60,649 nucleotides of DNA from Hortaea werneckii. Lineage: Eukaryota > Ascomycota > Dothideomycetes > Mycosphaerellales > Teratosphaeriaceae. Where the stretch lies: NCBI GenBank assembly GCA_037044905.1, contig JBAOKB010000010.1, positions 1-60,649 on the forward strand, read 5' to 3'. The notes under the pieces are model-generated. The model saw only the letters and a list, made by a program, of their open reading frames with translations. It was not told the origin of the DNA and did no database searches. Positions 11,675-22,809 of the stretch are shown here, one piece after another (within the stretch, counting starts at the first letter, position 1; each line of letters begins with the position of its first letter). Made by a program: the position numbers and the translations under genes.

Positions 11675-12367
11675 GAAAACGATTTCTGTCGTATACGCAC
11701 CGCTCCTGTCCAACCTGATTTTCTTCCGTGTGTACACACCCTCTTCTCAATGCCTCTTGTCTTTTTTTTTTTTTTTTTTTTTTGAGCCTCTTTTGGCCTA
11801 CAGCGAGCAAAAGTCACGTCCGTCCTTAAATCTTGAGAGGATAGGAAGGGTTTTACAGCAGAAACGGCGCGGTTCTGGGAAGAGACTTGCCTTTTTCACA
11901 GATACAATCCTCGTGTGGCTTGTGCGACGTATGAGGTCTTAGGAAACGGGAGATGGATGATACCATAGGAGATTCTCTGGCGAAGATACGTAATACGAGA
12001 AAAAGAAACCTCACTCTTGGGAGGGTTTGGAGTATGCCATGAAGACTCTTTCTTTTCTCTTTTCCTTTCTGTTATTTTAGTTTCGTTCTTTTTTTTTTCC
12101 CTCTTTTCTTTTTTCTTCGAGAGAGAGTGGAAAAAGGAAAAGAAAAGAAGAGGGGCTAGAGAAAGCCGAAATGAAGGAAGGAAGGGAAAAAGGGAAGAGG
12201 GCGGGAAGAAGGGCATCGGTTCTTATACAACCTACTTTCAAATTGGATCCTGTTGGAACCCCTGCTATCAGAGGGCATGGGGTGCTCTATACGAGATGCA
12301 GAGAAGTTGAGACTAGGCGATGGGGAAAGCGCTCTGTCAGTCTACACGCAACGTCTTTTATGCAGCA
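11675..12367. terminator. Convergent 3' intergenic with T-tract and pyrimidine/purine switch
   Basis: This region separates two convergent genes. It holds an uninterrupted run of 22 T (11762-11783). From about 12040 to 12119 the plus strand is almost pure pyrimidine; from 12120 to about 12205 it is almost pure purine, so the two halves are roughly self-complementary. This could act in transcription termination for both genes, but that is inference. Confidence 0.5.
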
Positions 12368-15319
12368 TCAGGTCCAGACAGTCACCTCGCCTCTCCCATC
12401 TGCTACAACTCTCACGCGACTATCGATCTCAAGCGGGTTGCCGTCGTAAACTACGAACTCCTTGTCCCCAGCAGCAGTAGCACCACTACTGCCAAGTCCT
12501 CGAGAGTCCAGACCTAGCATGGAATAAATGTTCGATGACACCATCGACCACGCCTCGTCTTCGCTGATCTTGCCATCGCTATTCGCGTGAGTAATCCCAG
12601 CCATGAGCCCCAAGTCCCTCGTCTCCCAATCCTCTTTGGTGGAAATGGCCACTTGCACGCCTGCGGCATGGAGCACATCGACCGCCGTGCCGCTCGTAAG
12701 CGGTGCGCCGGTTAGTGAGCGGCGCTGTTCCCATGTCTCCGAGTATGGGAGTAGAGGGGCCAGGATGACGCTGACGTTCGCTGTTGCTAGCTCTTCGGCG
12801 AGGAGATGCGACTCAGCGCCTCCGAAGAGGATCAGGGGGAGCGTTCTGTCGGCTGAGTCGGTTTCCCGGCGCATGGCCGATTCGATATCGATCTTCATCC
12901 GCAGTAACGAAGCGATGGTATCCGCGCTATGCACGTCCAGAACAAGCGGCATCTCCCCCTGCACGACTTGCTTCAGCTTCGCATCTTCTAGAGACAAACC
13001 CCCCTGATCATCTTTCTCCCCAGCCTTAACAGCCTTCAAAAGCTTCCTCCTAAGCGCATCAACCGCGCTCGACAGACTAGGCGTCTTCTCCGACTTCGCA
13101 CCTAGAGTAAGCGTATAATGCACCGCCACCTCATCCTCCCAGACCGCTCCTTCCTCTAGAGAATGTTTCGCGCCCGTGCGGAAACCTACACTCACGCCTT
13201 TGCGACCTTCTCCGCTCGACGCAGGAGCGGAGATGGCTCGCGTCACGCCGTGCGAGTATGCGGCGGCTAGACTTTTGCCTTGCAGAGAGAGGCCGTCCAG
13301 AGCGGCGGAGAAGGTCGAGTCGTCGTTCGATCCGTCTTGGGTATCTTCCTCTGCTGCGATTTCTACGAGCCCTAGGAAGCTGCCCACTGCTGTAAGTGGT
13401 GTCCGGATGTGGCCGTTTCGGAGGTGAATGGTGAGGGGTTTGGGATCGATGATTGCTATCTCATCTTCGCATTGACCTGCGCAGATTATTTGACTGTTTC
13501 TAATGAGTACTGAGTCGGTATCCTGAGTGGTCGAAGACAGTTGACGTTTCAACTCTGGGAGCACAACGGATGAGACGCCCCGGAGCACAATATCTCTGGT
13601 CGTGGTGATCGCCTCCAGCGTATCATTATAGTGAACCTGCGCTTCAATCGGACCGGCATCAGGCTTCTTCAACACCACAGGCTTTTCAAACTGCGGCGTC
13701 CCATCAATCCAGACTTGCACCGGTGCCGCGCCCACAGAGAGCGGATCGGAGTCCCAAACCACGACATCCGCATCAAACCCGGGCTTCACCTTCCCAATCC
13801 TCTCGCCCAACCCAAGCAGCTCCGCCGAAGCTGACGTGACTCCCGCGAGCGCAACATGATAGGGCAACCCATTCCTAAAAGCCTTCGCGGCTTCGAAGAG
13901 GACATGCTGAGCATTCAACACAGGGTTATCAGAGACATAAACCGGCGTAATCCCATTCTCATATAGAATCTTCCCCGCTTGCTCAGAACCAATATACGCT
14001 TCGGCTTTGTAATACATATTATCCGCAAACAGCGCCGCAGCAGGCGGACGGTCTCCGTACGCGCGTTTAAGAATCTCAGGAACGAGATAGGTCTGGTGCG
14101 CGTGGTGGAAAGCGCGGACGGAGAAGTTGAACTCGTTGGTATGGCGCACGAAGGCTTCGAGGTCAGGAATGGTGTAGCAGTGGGTGTTGACCATGACTTG
14201 GCCGCGGAGCGCGGCTGCGAGGGTTTCCCATTCGAGTGGCGCGGGAAGGTATTCGGGCATGTTCTCTGCGCCGAGTCGGTCGGCGGCATCACACCAGTCA
14301 TCTTGGACTCTGACGAGGTTGCTCGCTTGTTCAAAGGCGTGTCGGAAGTAATAGGCTTCTCCCATCCGGCTGAAGGGTCCATAGTCCCTCCCAACCTCCC
14401 CATATACTCGCTTGGCATTCTCACCGCAGGCACATTTCATGTACCGCCAGTTCTGATCAGGATCTGCAAGCATGTCCTCTGCGCTTACCTCAGGACGCCC
14501 ATTAGATGGTCCGACAGCGTGTTTGATCACGTAGGCTTCGCCTCCGATGTTGTTTCCCGATCCGGGAAGAATTAGTGAAGTTGTGACACCTCCGGACTTG
14601 ATCACTTCCAGCTGATGATCCAGAGGGTTGAAAGCATCTAGACTCCTCACGTAGGGGGTCGTATCGCTTGATAGCTCGTTGTCATCTGAACTTCCGACCT
14701 ATGTAATTGGTGAGATTTGGTTGGAATATAAGTAGTTTTCGCATAGCTCGTTTGGGAAACGTACCAGTCCGGGCAGAGTATCAACACCAGCGTGCGAATG
14801 CATATCGACAATTCCAGCCGTTAGAAGCCTTCCCTTAGCATCCCACGTCTCATAGTCTGCTGCTAGAGAGCTTGGCGAAATGCCGGGCTCGACTCGCTGG
14901 ATAAGGCCCTTTTCCAAGTACACGTCTGCGTGGATCCAGGTGTAAGTTTCGTCTGCGCTTGCTTCTTGCGACGAAGAGCTGGCTACAGCTTCGCCTGTCC
15001 AGACTGTAGCATTACGGATGAGCACCGGCTTCTGAGTCCTTTGCCAACGAGCATTGGCTTCGCGCGGGCCACTAGGGTCCTGGGGCGTATGTCTGAGCTT
15101 CGAGCAGGTGGCATAGTCGGCATTCAGTCTTTCTTTCGAAAGTAGTTCTTGATCGCTTGTAGACTTGGGGTTGTTTGTGCCGGAGCTCCATTGGAAGAGA
15201 GCGAAGCCGAAGGCGACCAGAACGGCAAGTCTCAAGATGCGCTTCCGCCATTGTCTACGCTGTCTCAGTGCAGCGTATTCGTCGGATGTACTGTAGCGCG
15301 GTAAGTCGTCCTTCTCCAT
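12368..15319 (-). CDS. Membrane-anchored amidohydrolase-superfamily protein (two-part, CE9-like)
   Basis: Exons 15319-14765 and 14698-12368 (66-nt intron GTACGT..TAG, phase 0) give 961 residues. A basic N-terminus is followed by one hydrophobic helix (about 28-44), a signal anchor that would place the rest in the lumen or outside. The metal site is visible: DMHSHAG (HxH at 174-176), just before the intron. Later NTHCY and FHHAHQ segments and SDNP fit the remaining ligands of a metal-dependent TIM-barrel hydrolase. The first half closes with KPGFDADVVVWDSDPL, the usual end of such domains. A second, similar half follows, with LILFGGAESHLLAEEL, AGVQVAISTKEDW and a repeated YDGNPLE ending, but no second HxH. 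Fungal relatives are often labelled carbohydrate esterase family 9 or imidazolonepropionase-like. The substrate is unknown. Confidence 0.85.
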
Positions 15320-15649
15320 AATGTTGATGGCTTTTGGGTTCCCCAGGCCCGATACATGTACAAAGAGGGAGAGCGTATTGATGGAAATAAATAATGCACA
15401 GGCTGATCTTATCTCGTGACCCTATCACAAGCTAACCCCAAAACGGCAGGTACAAGGCCGAGCTCGACAACACGCTGCCTTACCCAGCACCCTCAAATAA
15501 GAAGAGTAAAGATACTCAATATGTCTTGTCTATATTTCCTTCAAAGACAAAGACGATTGGCACAGATAAAGTCATGGTATCAAGATTTCTACAAAATAAA
15601 CGAATAAAAACGTCGCGATCCAAAAACCCCCCCACCCTTCCTTCCCCTA
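15320..15649. other. Short intergenic between two minus-strand genes
   Basis: 330 bp: promoter side of the amidohydrolase gene and 3' flank of the lipase gene. A/T-rich around 15520-15610, with several AATAAA-like words on either strand. No gene seen. Confidence 0.4.
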
Positions 15650-18332
15650 CTATTCAGGTGGCTTCAACCCGGACAACCCAGTACTCAGACTTCGTTTCCG
15701 TCTCTCTGACTTCCCCTTCCCACCTGTAAGATCAATATTCAAACCCAGCTTACTAAACCTCCGCGACGAGCGAGACTGTTTAGGGTCCACCGGTTCGGGT
15801 GTGCCAGCTTGGGACCTTATGGTAGGCATCGGGCTCACGCGCCCGTGGAACAGCTTCTTATAGCGGAGCTCGGGTGAGCTGGGCCTCCGCTCGGGACCTG
15901 ATGTCATTGCCAAAGAGGGCGTGGTCTGGGTTGGCGTCCGCGGGCTGGCGGGCGAACCTGATGTCGATGCTGCGAAGGACCGGTAGGGTATGCTAGGCGT
16001 GGTCGGTTGAGATGCGAATGGAACGAAAGTACTTTGTCTTTGGTGCGACCACAGTTCTACATTCGCATTTGGCGATGTTGATGGAGGAGACTCGGAATCG
16101 TGATAGGGATCGTCCGCGTCTGACTGCGGCGTCGGTGTCGTGGACCTAGGCGAGAGACTGTCGTCTGCAGAGGAAAAGTAATCTGAATTGCTGGGCCCTG
16201 GGACTTTGAGATGCGGCGATTCTGGGGTATGAATTGCCGGCTCGAACATCGACTTGATGGGTCGATGGACAGATTGCCTGCCTGAAGATTGCCGCGGAAC
16301 AATCGTGCTTGTAGCACTCTGGTAGCTCCCTTTACTGCCATGCCGCGAAAGCTTCTTTCCCGTGCGAGCAGCTGTTGGTGACCGCTGGAATTGGTTCATC
16401 CTCAGGTCGACCTGGCTGGAGCTGAATGCGATCTTGCGGGTCATCTTGCGCACAGCCTCATCGAGCTTGAGCTCGATCGCTAGATGGTTTCTGATTCGGC
16501 TGATCTTGGGCCAGGTTGCGCGCTCGCCGTTGAAAAGCGCCTGTTCCATGAAGTCTTTTGTTGGGTTGGACAAAATGTATGGAAATTGAGTATACGAAAT
16601 CTCGGGAAGAATCGTGATGTCTCCAGCGTATCGTTGTCCGAGCACAGAACGTATCTTCGTCGTCATTGTCGGCCATAGACCGAGCTCAGACATGACATGT
16701 AATCTGTGTAGAGCCTCGCCTTTCGCTAGATTCGCCATGGTGCTCATCCATCCAGGAACAGGCACGAATGAAGGACTGGAACGAGAGGCGTCCGTGGCAA
16801 GCTCATCTTCCTCCTTTGAGAGGAACGGGACGACATGAGGATTGACTTGCGAGACAATGAAGTGATTGACATTAAGCATCTCTGCCAGTCTTGTCATCGG
16901 AAGGTCATTGTCGACAGACCCATCTATCCATCGGCCTCCTTCCTCGTCCCATTTGTCGACAATTCCGGTACTTCGATCCTTGGCTAGTATGTCTGTCGGG
17001 TTAAAGACCAAGGGTACCGAGCACGAAGCTGCCACAGCCGACCAAATCACAACGTCAGGCGCGGTAACATAGTTAAGCAGCCTCGGCGCCTCGAAAGCAC
17101 TAGCGCTCGAGACACAAATGCTCAATATGCGTTGTGTGCGGTTGTAAGCCTCCAGGAAGGTCAGATCGCCAAGTAAACCGCGCATGACACGTTTGAGGTT
17201 GCCGATATCATAGATGACCCCTTTAGTGAGCAAGCGCTTGATTGCCGTCGTCAACTTAGCAGGCTCATCGACCTTCTCAAACACGCCAAGATCGCTCTCA
17301 GCAAACTCTTCCAGGACGGCAGGCATTTCCTCGTCTGTCTTCGTGCACAGCACAGAACAGACAATGCTACCCGCCGATGCTCCAGAGATGATGCGTGGCA
17401 ATACACGCGCTTCAAAAAGCGCCTTGACCACTCCGATATGATTCATACCAAGCGTGCCGCCACCGGAAAGAAGGAGCGCGCTCCGCCCAAATGCTTGTCT
17501 CGTATGCTTCATAAGCTCACCTACCAGTCGCGGCTCCAAACCAGATGTCTCGACAACAGCATCGATTGCGAGCGATACCGTTTCGATATATTTCTCAATG
17601 AGCAACTTCGTGCCAATGTGACAGTGCCGGTAGAGGCGCACATTCCCCATGCCCCCGAGGTCCCTCGTAAGAGCAGTGCGGATCTGGAAGCGCATGTCCT
17701 CGATGTCTCCTCGCTCGACTGCATCTTGCAGCCGCTGTAGTCTTGCCCGGATGAGCTTGGGATCATATTCCTCCTCCTCAGTCTCGTCGACCTCCTTCCA
17801 CTTGTTGCATCCCTCTAGCCGGTCTAGCTCCAGGGCTGCGGTCTTCCACTCCTCTGCAGTCTTTGCTGTCCGCAACTGCACGAGCTGCTGTTCCCTCTCA
17901 TCTTGGCCGTAAGAGTGATGCAGCTGGGTCCTGGCATGTTCCGCCGTGAGCCCAAGGCTCTCAGCGATTGACCCGAGCGTACAAAGTGGGCCACGAGCCA
18001 ATCGGGTGACTGGCTGTAGTATGGAGATATCGCTCCTTGACTGCCTCAATCGTTTGTTCGGCCCTTTGTCTACCCATCCATTCTCGGTTCTTCCGCCGCC
18101 ATGGCACCGTGTCGAGCTGTATATCGAGTCCATGCAGGTACCCGGTCCATTCGCTGCGTGTCCTGAGCGGCAGGACCGAAGCGCAAGCGGACGGAGTTGT
18201 GTATTGTTGCGATGCGCTCAAAGATCAAAGGGCGGAATGAACAACTGCCGTCGGTCAGTGTCATTATTTCGGCCGGCTATTGGGGAAACTACATGGCTAA
18301 AAGACTGACCGCTACCCGTGATCATTGATCAT
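15650..18332 (-). CDS. Patatin-like triacylglycerol lipase with DUF3336 (Tgl3/4/5 type)
   Basis: My model uses exons 18332-18316, 18216-17983 and 17930-15650 (introns of 99 and 52 nt, GTAGCG..GAG and GTACGC..CAG), giving 843 residues. The DUF3336 region (about 100-205) has EEWKTAALELDRLEG and the GNVRLYRHCHIGTKLLIE block. The patatin domain follows, with oxyanion loop LLSGGGTLGMNHIG, nucleophile GASAG (Ser269) and catalytic WIDGSVDNDLP (Asp420). Ser-Asp dyads of this kind are found in the lipid-droplet lipases Tgl3, Tgl4 and Tgl5 of yeast. The C-terminal third is Ser/Pro-rich and probably disordered. The tiny first exon is the weakest part. A simple in-frame alternative begins at 18133 (827 residues), but it would leave the well-formed upstream frame unused; the 52-nt intron reconciles both frames without an indel. 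Confidence 0.88.
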
Positions 18333-19574
18333 GGGATTGCCGTAATGCGCTAGTCAACTATGACGGAGTTAGGGTGGCGCTATTATGCGGAGTGTGCCAG
18401 TCTTCTTCCTCCGACTGTGAATTACCTCGCTCGACCAAATATGTAACATTATAATAGCCAGATCGAGAGCTTGCGGTCAGCGAATATTTGGGCTGGTCAG
18501 CGCCGTATACGACGCTACAGGTGGGTAAGGTGCAGGAGGATTGATGTCTCAGAAGCTGAGGCCTGCACAGCGATGACGCCGCGCCAGGAATAGGGATCAA
18601 ATGAGACGTCAGGGAATATAAATGCAGAAAGATGGGATGGCGGGAATGCCTAGTCATCCATGGGGTAATGCCATCTACGGTCACAGCTCCATCCGTTCGC
18701 CTCTCTGCACTGCTGCATCGATACGCGACATAATGTCTTCCATTCACATGCCTGGAGAAAATTTCAGGCACGGTGCACATGCCTGGATGCGATCGCTTTC
18801 TCATTGGCCAAAGGGGGCTGCACATAGGCTGCATGTTGCAGTATGACCGCAAGGTGCTGCCCTGCACATGACGCGGATGGAGTCCGGGCTTTCCTGTCCA
18901 TGACAGGATGACCCTCTGACCCAGCTCTGTTCCCAACGCAATACAGACCGGTGTGATGGCGACAAAAAGGTATGCATGCTCAGAGAGTGCCCAAATGCGA
19001 CGGAGGAGATAAGACCAATCATCTGCAGCTGTGTGTCAGGCTCCCCGGATGACAACTGTATCACTTCCAGCGGATCCCTCATTGGTAGGGACGGCTGGAT
19101 CATGGGGCCCATCGACACTCTTCAATTTCTACATCTGGAAACATACGTCGACAGGAGGCGCAGCGACGGCGACAACGGCGCCGAAACGGACGCCTCTCCT
19201 CATCCGACCGACCGGGCGGGACGACCGATCGCAATAGGCACGCTTCGCTTACTTACATCCGAGCCGGAGTATTTTTCAAAGGTAAAGGGTACGGAGGTAC
19301 GTCTGGCGGCTGACGCGCCTCCAGCTGGCTGGGCACGGAACGACTTTCACATGCGTCCACTGCTGACATGTGACTTTGGCATGACCCTACCCAAATTCAC
19401 TAACGCACCGCGCAGTGTTTCAGACTCCCCTCGCATATCTGAAACAACTGCACCTACCTTTCTGATAACGGATGCTCCTCCTATTGAGTCGTTCAGGCGG
19501 GCAATCGGAATCATTCTTTGCGGACCATAATGAGTATCATGACTTCATAAAGCTGCAGCCTGTGTGACAGTGTC
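18333..19574. other. Intergenic, no recognisable gene
   Basis: About 1.24 kb between two minus-strand genes. Open frames on both strands (for example 18358-18936 and 18976-19530) show no domain, no splice continuity and frequent Cys/His-rich low-quality translation, so I leave them out. Confidence 0.5.
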
Positions 19575-22223
19575 TCAATCACTCATCACACGGGCCTGCA
19601 CAACAAGCAAGCTTGCCTTGACATTGCTGGAAACAATGGCGTCCGCAATCGCACCAAGACACGTTCCTCCGTTCCCTTTTCCACGTGCCACAACTACAAT
19701 GTCACCGGCGTTCCTTGGATTAGAGCCAACTTCTCGCTCGGCCGTCGAAATGATGGCTTCCGTTGGCCTCTCTGCGCTTGTCGTTCTGAAAATGACTTTA
19801 GACTGCAGTGCATCAGCGAGTGAGCGCTGCATAGTCGCGAAGAAGGCCGAATCGTCATCTTCGCCGCTCGTCGTGGGCGCCTGCGAGGGTGATGTGTTGT
19901 CAGTCTTTGGCTCGAACGACGTATGCTCTGTCTGATCTGCTTCTTGAGCCCCACTGCCAGCGTGTTTGAAGTGGACGATTGTAGCCGTAACTTCGGCGTT
20001 CTCTGCCAGCTGTAGAACCAGTCTAAGGGCTACCCTTCCATCAGGGCCGCCCAAAAAGGGCAAAAAGATGTGATGACTCCGATCAGTCTTCACAGCGGTA
20101 GAATGTTCACGGTGACTCCGCAGGCTAAGCGCGCTCATAGAACGCTTTAGCGCTGAAGGCCGCTGCTTTAATGTGCCACTGAAACCTTTGTTGATGAACA
20201 CGGCAATGTTGCACTGTGCCAGTTCCAGAGCTTGGTTGATGAAACCGGCATATGCGTCGCTAGCCAGCTTGTTCTGCACACTATCTGAAGAGATGGTTTG
20301 GGATTCGCTGATGCTGCCCGTTTCGCTCCAAGGTAGAAGCAGCAGATTTGAGGATTCTTCCACTGCTTTGTTGACCAGCGTCTCGGCATAAGTACTCTCG
20401 GGAATGACTGCCACCTCGCCTGAGACAGCAAGGTTGTATACCTGTCCAAGGACTCTGAAAACGTTGAGCACAGGATCAAAGAAACTGTACTCGTCGACTT
20501 CAGTCACCTTCATCACTGACGAGCCACGCTCAGTGAGCTCTACGAGGCGGACTCCATGTACCTGAATGTAACGCTTGCTCTCGGAAAGCGTGGCAGACGT
20601 AGCTTCTGTGGCCGGAAATTCTCTTTCCAAAGCCGGATGCTTCTTTGGTGTGCTGTGACTGTCAGCTCGGCTGCCGAAAAGAGAGACAAGAGCGAGCAAA
20701 GTCGGCATGCTATCAAGTCGGAGGTAGATCAGTAGACTTTGCATCTTGGTTGACTCCAGCTTTTGCACCGATACGCCGTCGCCGTCCGATGTGCCATCAA
20801 GAAGAGGAAGTCCGGTCTGCCAATCGATCTCACCGCGCTTCCACGACTCTAACTTGCGCTGATACCAAGGCGGATAGAGAAGCGCAGTCAAGGGAGTCGT
20901 TGAAAACGTGGTGACAAGAGCCATGACGACGAATATCGTAAAAGTCCGCTCGCTCAGGATGTCTGCATTCCGCCCAATGTTCAACACGATCAACTCCACC
21001 AGGCCTTTGCAAGACATTAGGACACCAATTGTGCAGCTTTCACGCCATACGAGGCCGTTGAGTCGCGCTGCCAGTGCACCCCCACCGAACTTTGCAAAAA
21101 ATGCTACAGAGATGACGCCGATGACATAGGCCCAGGTGATACCATTGTCGAGAAGCCCAAGATTGGTCTGCAAGCCGGAAAGTGCGAAGTATAGCGGTAG
21201 AAACAAGGTTGACACCAAGTCCTCAACTTTCTCAGTAACCTTGATCGCGAACCCGCCTTCATGTGGGCAGATAAGGCCTGCAAGAAAGGCGCCGAAGATG
21301 GGATGCACCCCAATAACGCCGGTGAAGAAGGCCGAGGTAAGCGCAATAAGCAGCGTGAGTGCGATCATAGATTGTGAAGGACCGTCCTGGAGCGAATGGG
21401 TCCGGCGCAGCAGTTTTATGAAAAGCGGCCGGACAACGAAGAATAGGACCAGCACATATCCCACACAGGTCAGGAGCACCCACAAGGCCGTAAGACCAGA
21501 TCCAGCATTGACCAGCGCGACGCAGAGGGCCAACAATATCCAGCCCACGACATCGTTCCCAGCGCCCGCCGACAGGACAATAATGCCGACCGGTGTGCTA
21601 AGCAGCTTCAGCTCCGTAAGGATACGACAGAGGACAGGGAAAGCCGTGATACTCATCGCGATACCTATGAAGAGCGAATAGATCCCGAAACCTATCGGAG
21701 CTGTGTTCGCTTCCGTCCTGAACTCGTTATACAGACCCCAGGAGATCGCGCAGCCGAGTCCGAAAGGCAGCGCCATGCCAGCCAGGCCCACGCTCAGGGC
21801 GACTTTCCAGTTGCTGGCGAAGTATCGTAGGTCGACTTCTAGGCCGACCAGGAACAGGAAAAGTACTAAACCGATGTTGGCGACGAGTGCGAGGTTGTCC
21901 ATGGCAATGGGTGGGAAGATGGCGCTCGTGAATCCCGGGATACGACCCATGACCGAAGGGCCTAGGAGGATGCCGCCGATGACTTCGGCGATGACTCGCG
22001 GCTGACGGAGTTTGGATAGAGGCCAGTGAAGTAGTCGACAGAAGATCAGGATGATGCCGGCTTGGATGATGAAGAGGATGATGGGGTTCTTGCTGTCGTA
22101 TTTGGTCGGGTTTTCTCCATCGAGGATGCCGCCTTGGGAGGGTGCTTTGAGCGTGCTGGTTGCTGATGCAGAGGCTAATGTTGTTGTGACTACATTTGTC
22201 GCTGTGACTGTGATGGTCGCCAT
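19575..22223 (-). CDS. KHA1: K+/H+ exchanger, Kha1-like (CPA2 family)
   Basis: A single exon encodes 882 residues, close to yeast Kha1 (873). The N-terminus is Thr/Ala-rich. About 12-13 membrane helices span residues 47-460, starting with the conserved QPRVIAEVIGGILLGPSVMG block (74-93). GLEVDLRYF and AFPVLCRIL are further family signatures. The exchanger core has GAGNDVVGW with Asn223-Asp224. In this superfamily an Asn-Asp pair usually marks electroneutral exchange, while Asp-Asp marks electrogenic exchange. The soluble C-terminal ~400 residues include segments resembling nucleotide-binding or universal-stress folds (HHIFLPFLGGPDGRVALRL, and GDIVVVARGKG near the end), as in bacterial Kef-like relatives. 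Kha1 sits in the Golgi/endosomes of yeast and supports K+ and pH balance. Location here is inferred from homology. Confidence 0.93.
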   Translation of the reverse strand: MATITVTATNVVTTTLASASATSTLKAPSQGGILDGENPTKYDSKNPIILFIIQAGIILIFCRLLHWPLSKLRQPRVIAEVIGGILLGPSVMGRIPGFTSAIFPPIAMDNLALVANIGLVLFLFLVGLEVDLRYFASNWKVALSVGLAGMALPFGLGCAISWGLYNEFRTEANTAPIGFGIYSLFIGIAMSITAFPVLCRILTELKLLSTPVGIIVLSAGAGNDVVGWILLALCVALVNAGSGLTALWVLLTCVGYVLVLFFVVRPLFIKLLRRTHSLQDGPSQSMIALTLLIALTSAFFTGVIGVHPIFGAFLAGLICPHEGGFAIKVTEKVEDLVSTLFLPLYFALSGLQTNLGLLDNGITWAYVIGVISVAFFAKFGGGALAARLNGLVWRESCTIGVLMSCKGLVELIVLNIGRNADILSERTFTIFVVMALVTTFSTTPLTALLYPPWYQRKLESWKRGEIDWQTGLPLLDGTSDGDGVSVQKLESTKMQSLLIYLRLDSMPTLLALVSLFGSRADSHSTPKKHPALEREFPATEATSATLSESKRYIQVHGVRLVELTERGSSVMKVTEVDEYSFFDPVLNVFRVLGQVYNLAVSGEVAVIPESTYAETLVNKAVEESSNLLLLPWSETGSISESQTISSDSVQNKLASDAYAGFINQALELAQCNIAVFINKGFSGTLKQRPSALKRSMSALSLRSHREHSTAVKTDRSHHIFLPFLGGPDGRVALRLVLQLAENAEVTATIVHFKHAGSGAQEADQTEHTSFEPKTDNTSPSQAPTTSGEDDDSAFFATMQRSLADALQSKVIFRTTSAERPTEAIISTAEREVGSNPRNAGDIVVVARGKGNGGTCLGAIADAIVSSNVKASLLVVQARVMSD

Positions 22224-22809
22224 ATTGGTTGAAATTGGGTCAGAATGAGCGCCGGACCATCAGAAAGGCTATCGCATCCGTGTATGAGACTGGGCCAGGC
22301 TTGATGAATGTCCTGTACTTGTGTAACAGCTGTAGAAGGACACCCATACGTGAACTTCAGGTTGCCAGCAGCCGCACTGATCCAGAACTACTTGGCGGAG
22401 AAAAAGTAATAGTATTGAATGTAGCAGGTAGGAGTAAGCCGCAGAAGCAGATGACCTCCATACACGCACCCACGAGTGCTCCGGTTGCGTGACAGCTGGG
22501 CGCCTTAGCAGAAGGGCCCAGACTCTTGGGTCGCAACTGGAGCATTCCGACCCTTGAACCCTGACTACATCTCTTTATTGACACGACCGGACACGTACAC
22601 TCACACTTCAACTTGCGTGCTGCTTTCAATGAATGCGACTAATGATCTATACGAGCTTCGTATAGTGTTAGGCTGCTATTTGGCACTTCTGACAGCATAG
22701 GAAACTTCTCGTCGTCTAATACGCTGTGGTATGGCCTCTCTATTCAGGGAAATGGACGGTCATTATTGGATGAAAAAAGAAAAGATTCAAAGCAAATGTC
22801 CTAGTCATT
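22224..22809. other. Intergenic between two minus-strand genes
   Basis: About 590 bp holding the exchanger promoter and the 3' flank of the membrane-protein gene. No gene or clear motif seen. Confidence 0.4.

Noticed and set aside
18133..18221. Suspected frameshift at the start of the lipase gene
   Set aside because: A standard 52-nt GT-AG intron (17982-17931) joins the two frames in phase, so no indel is needed.
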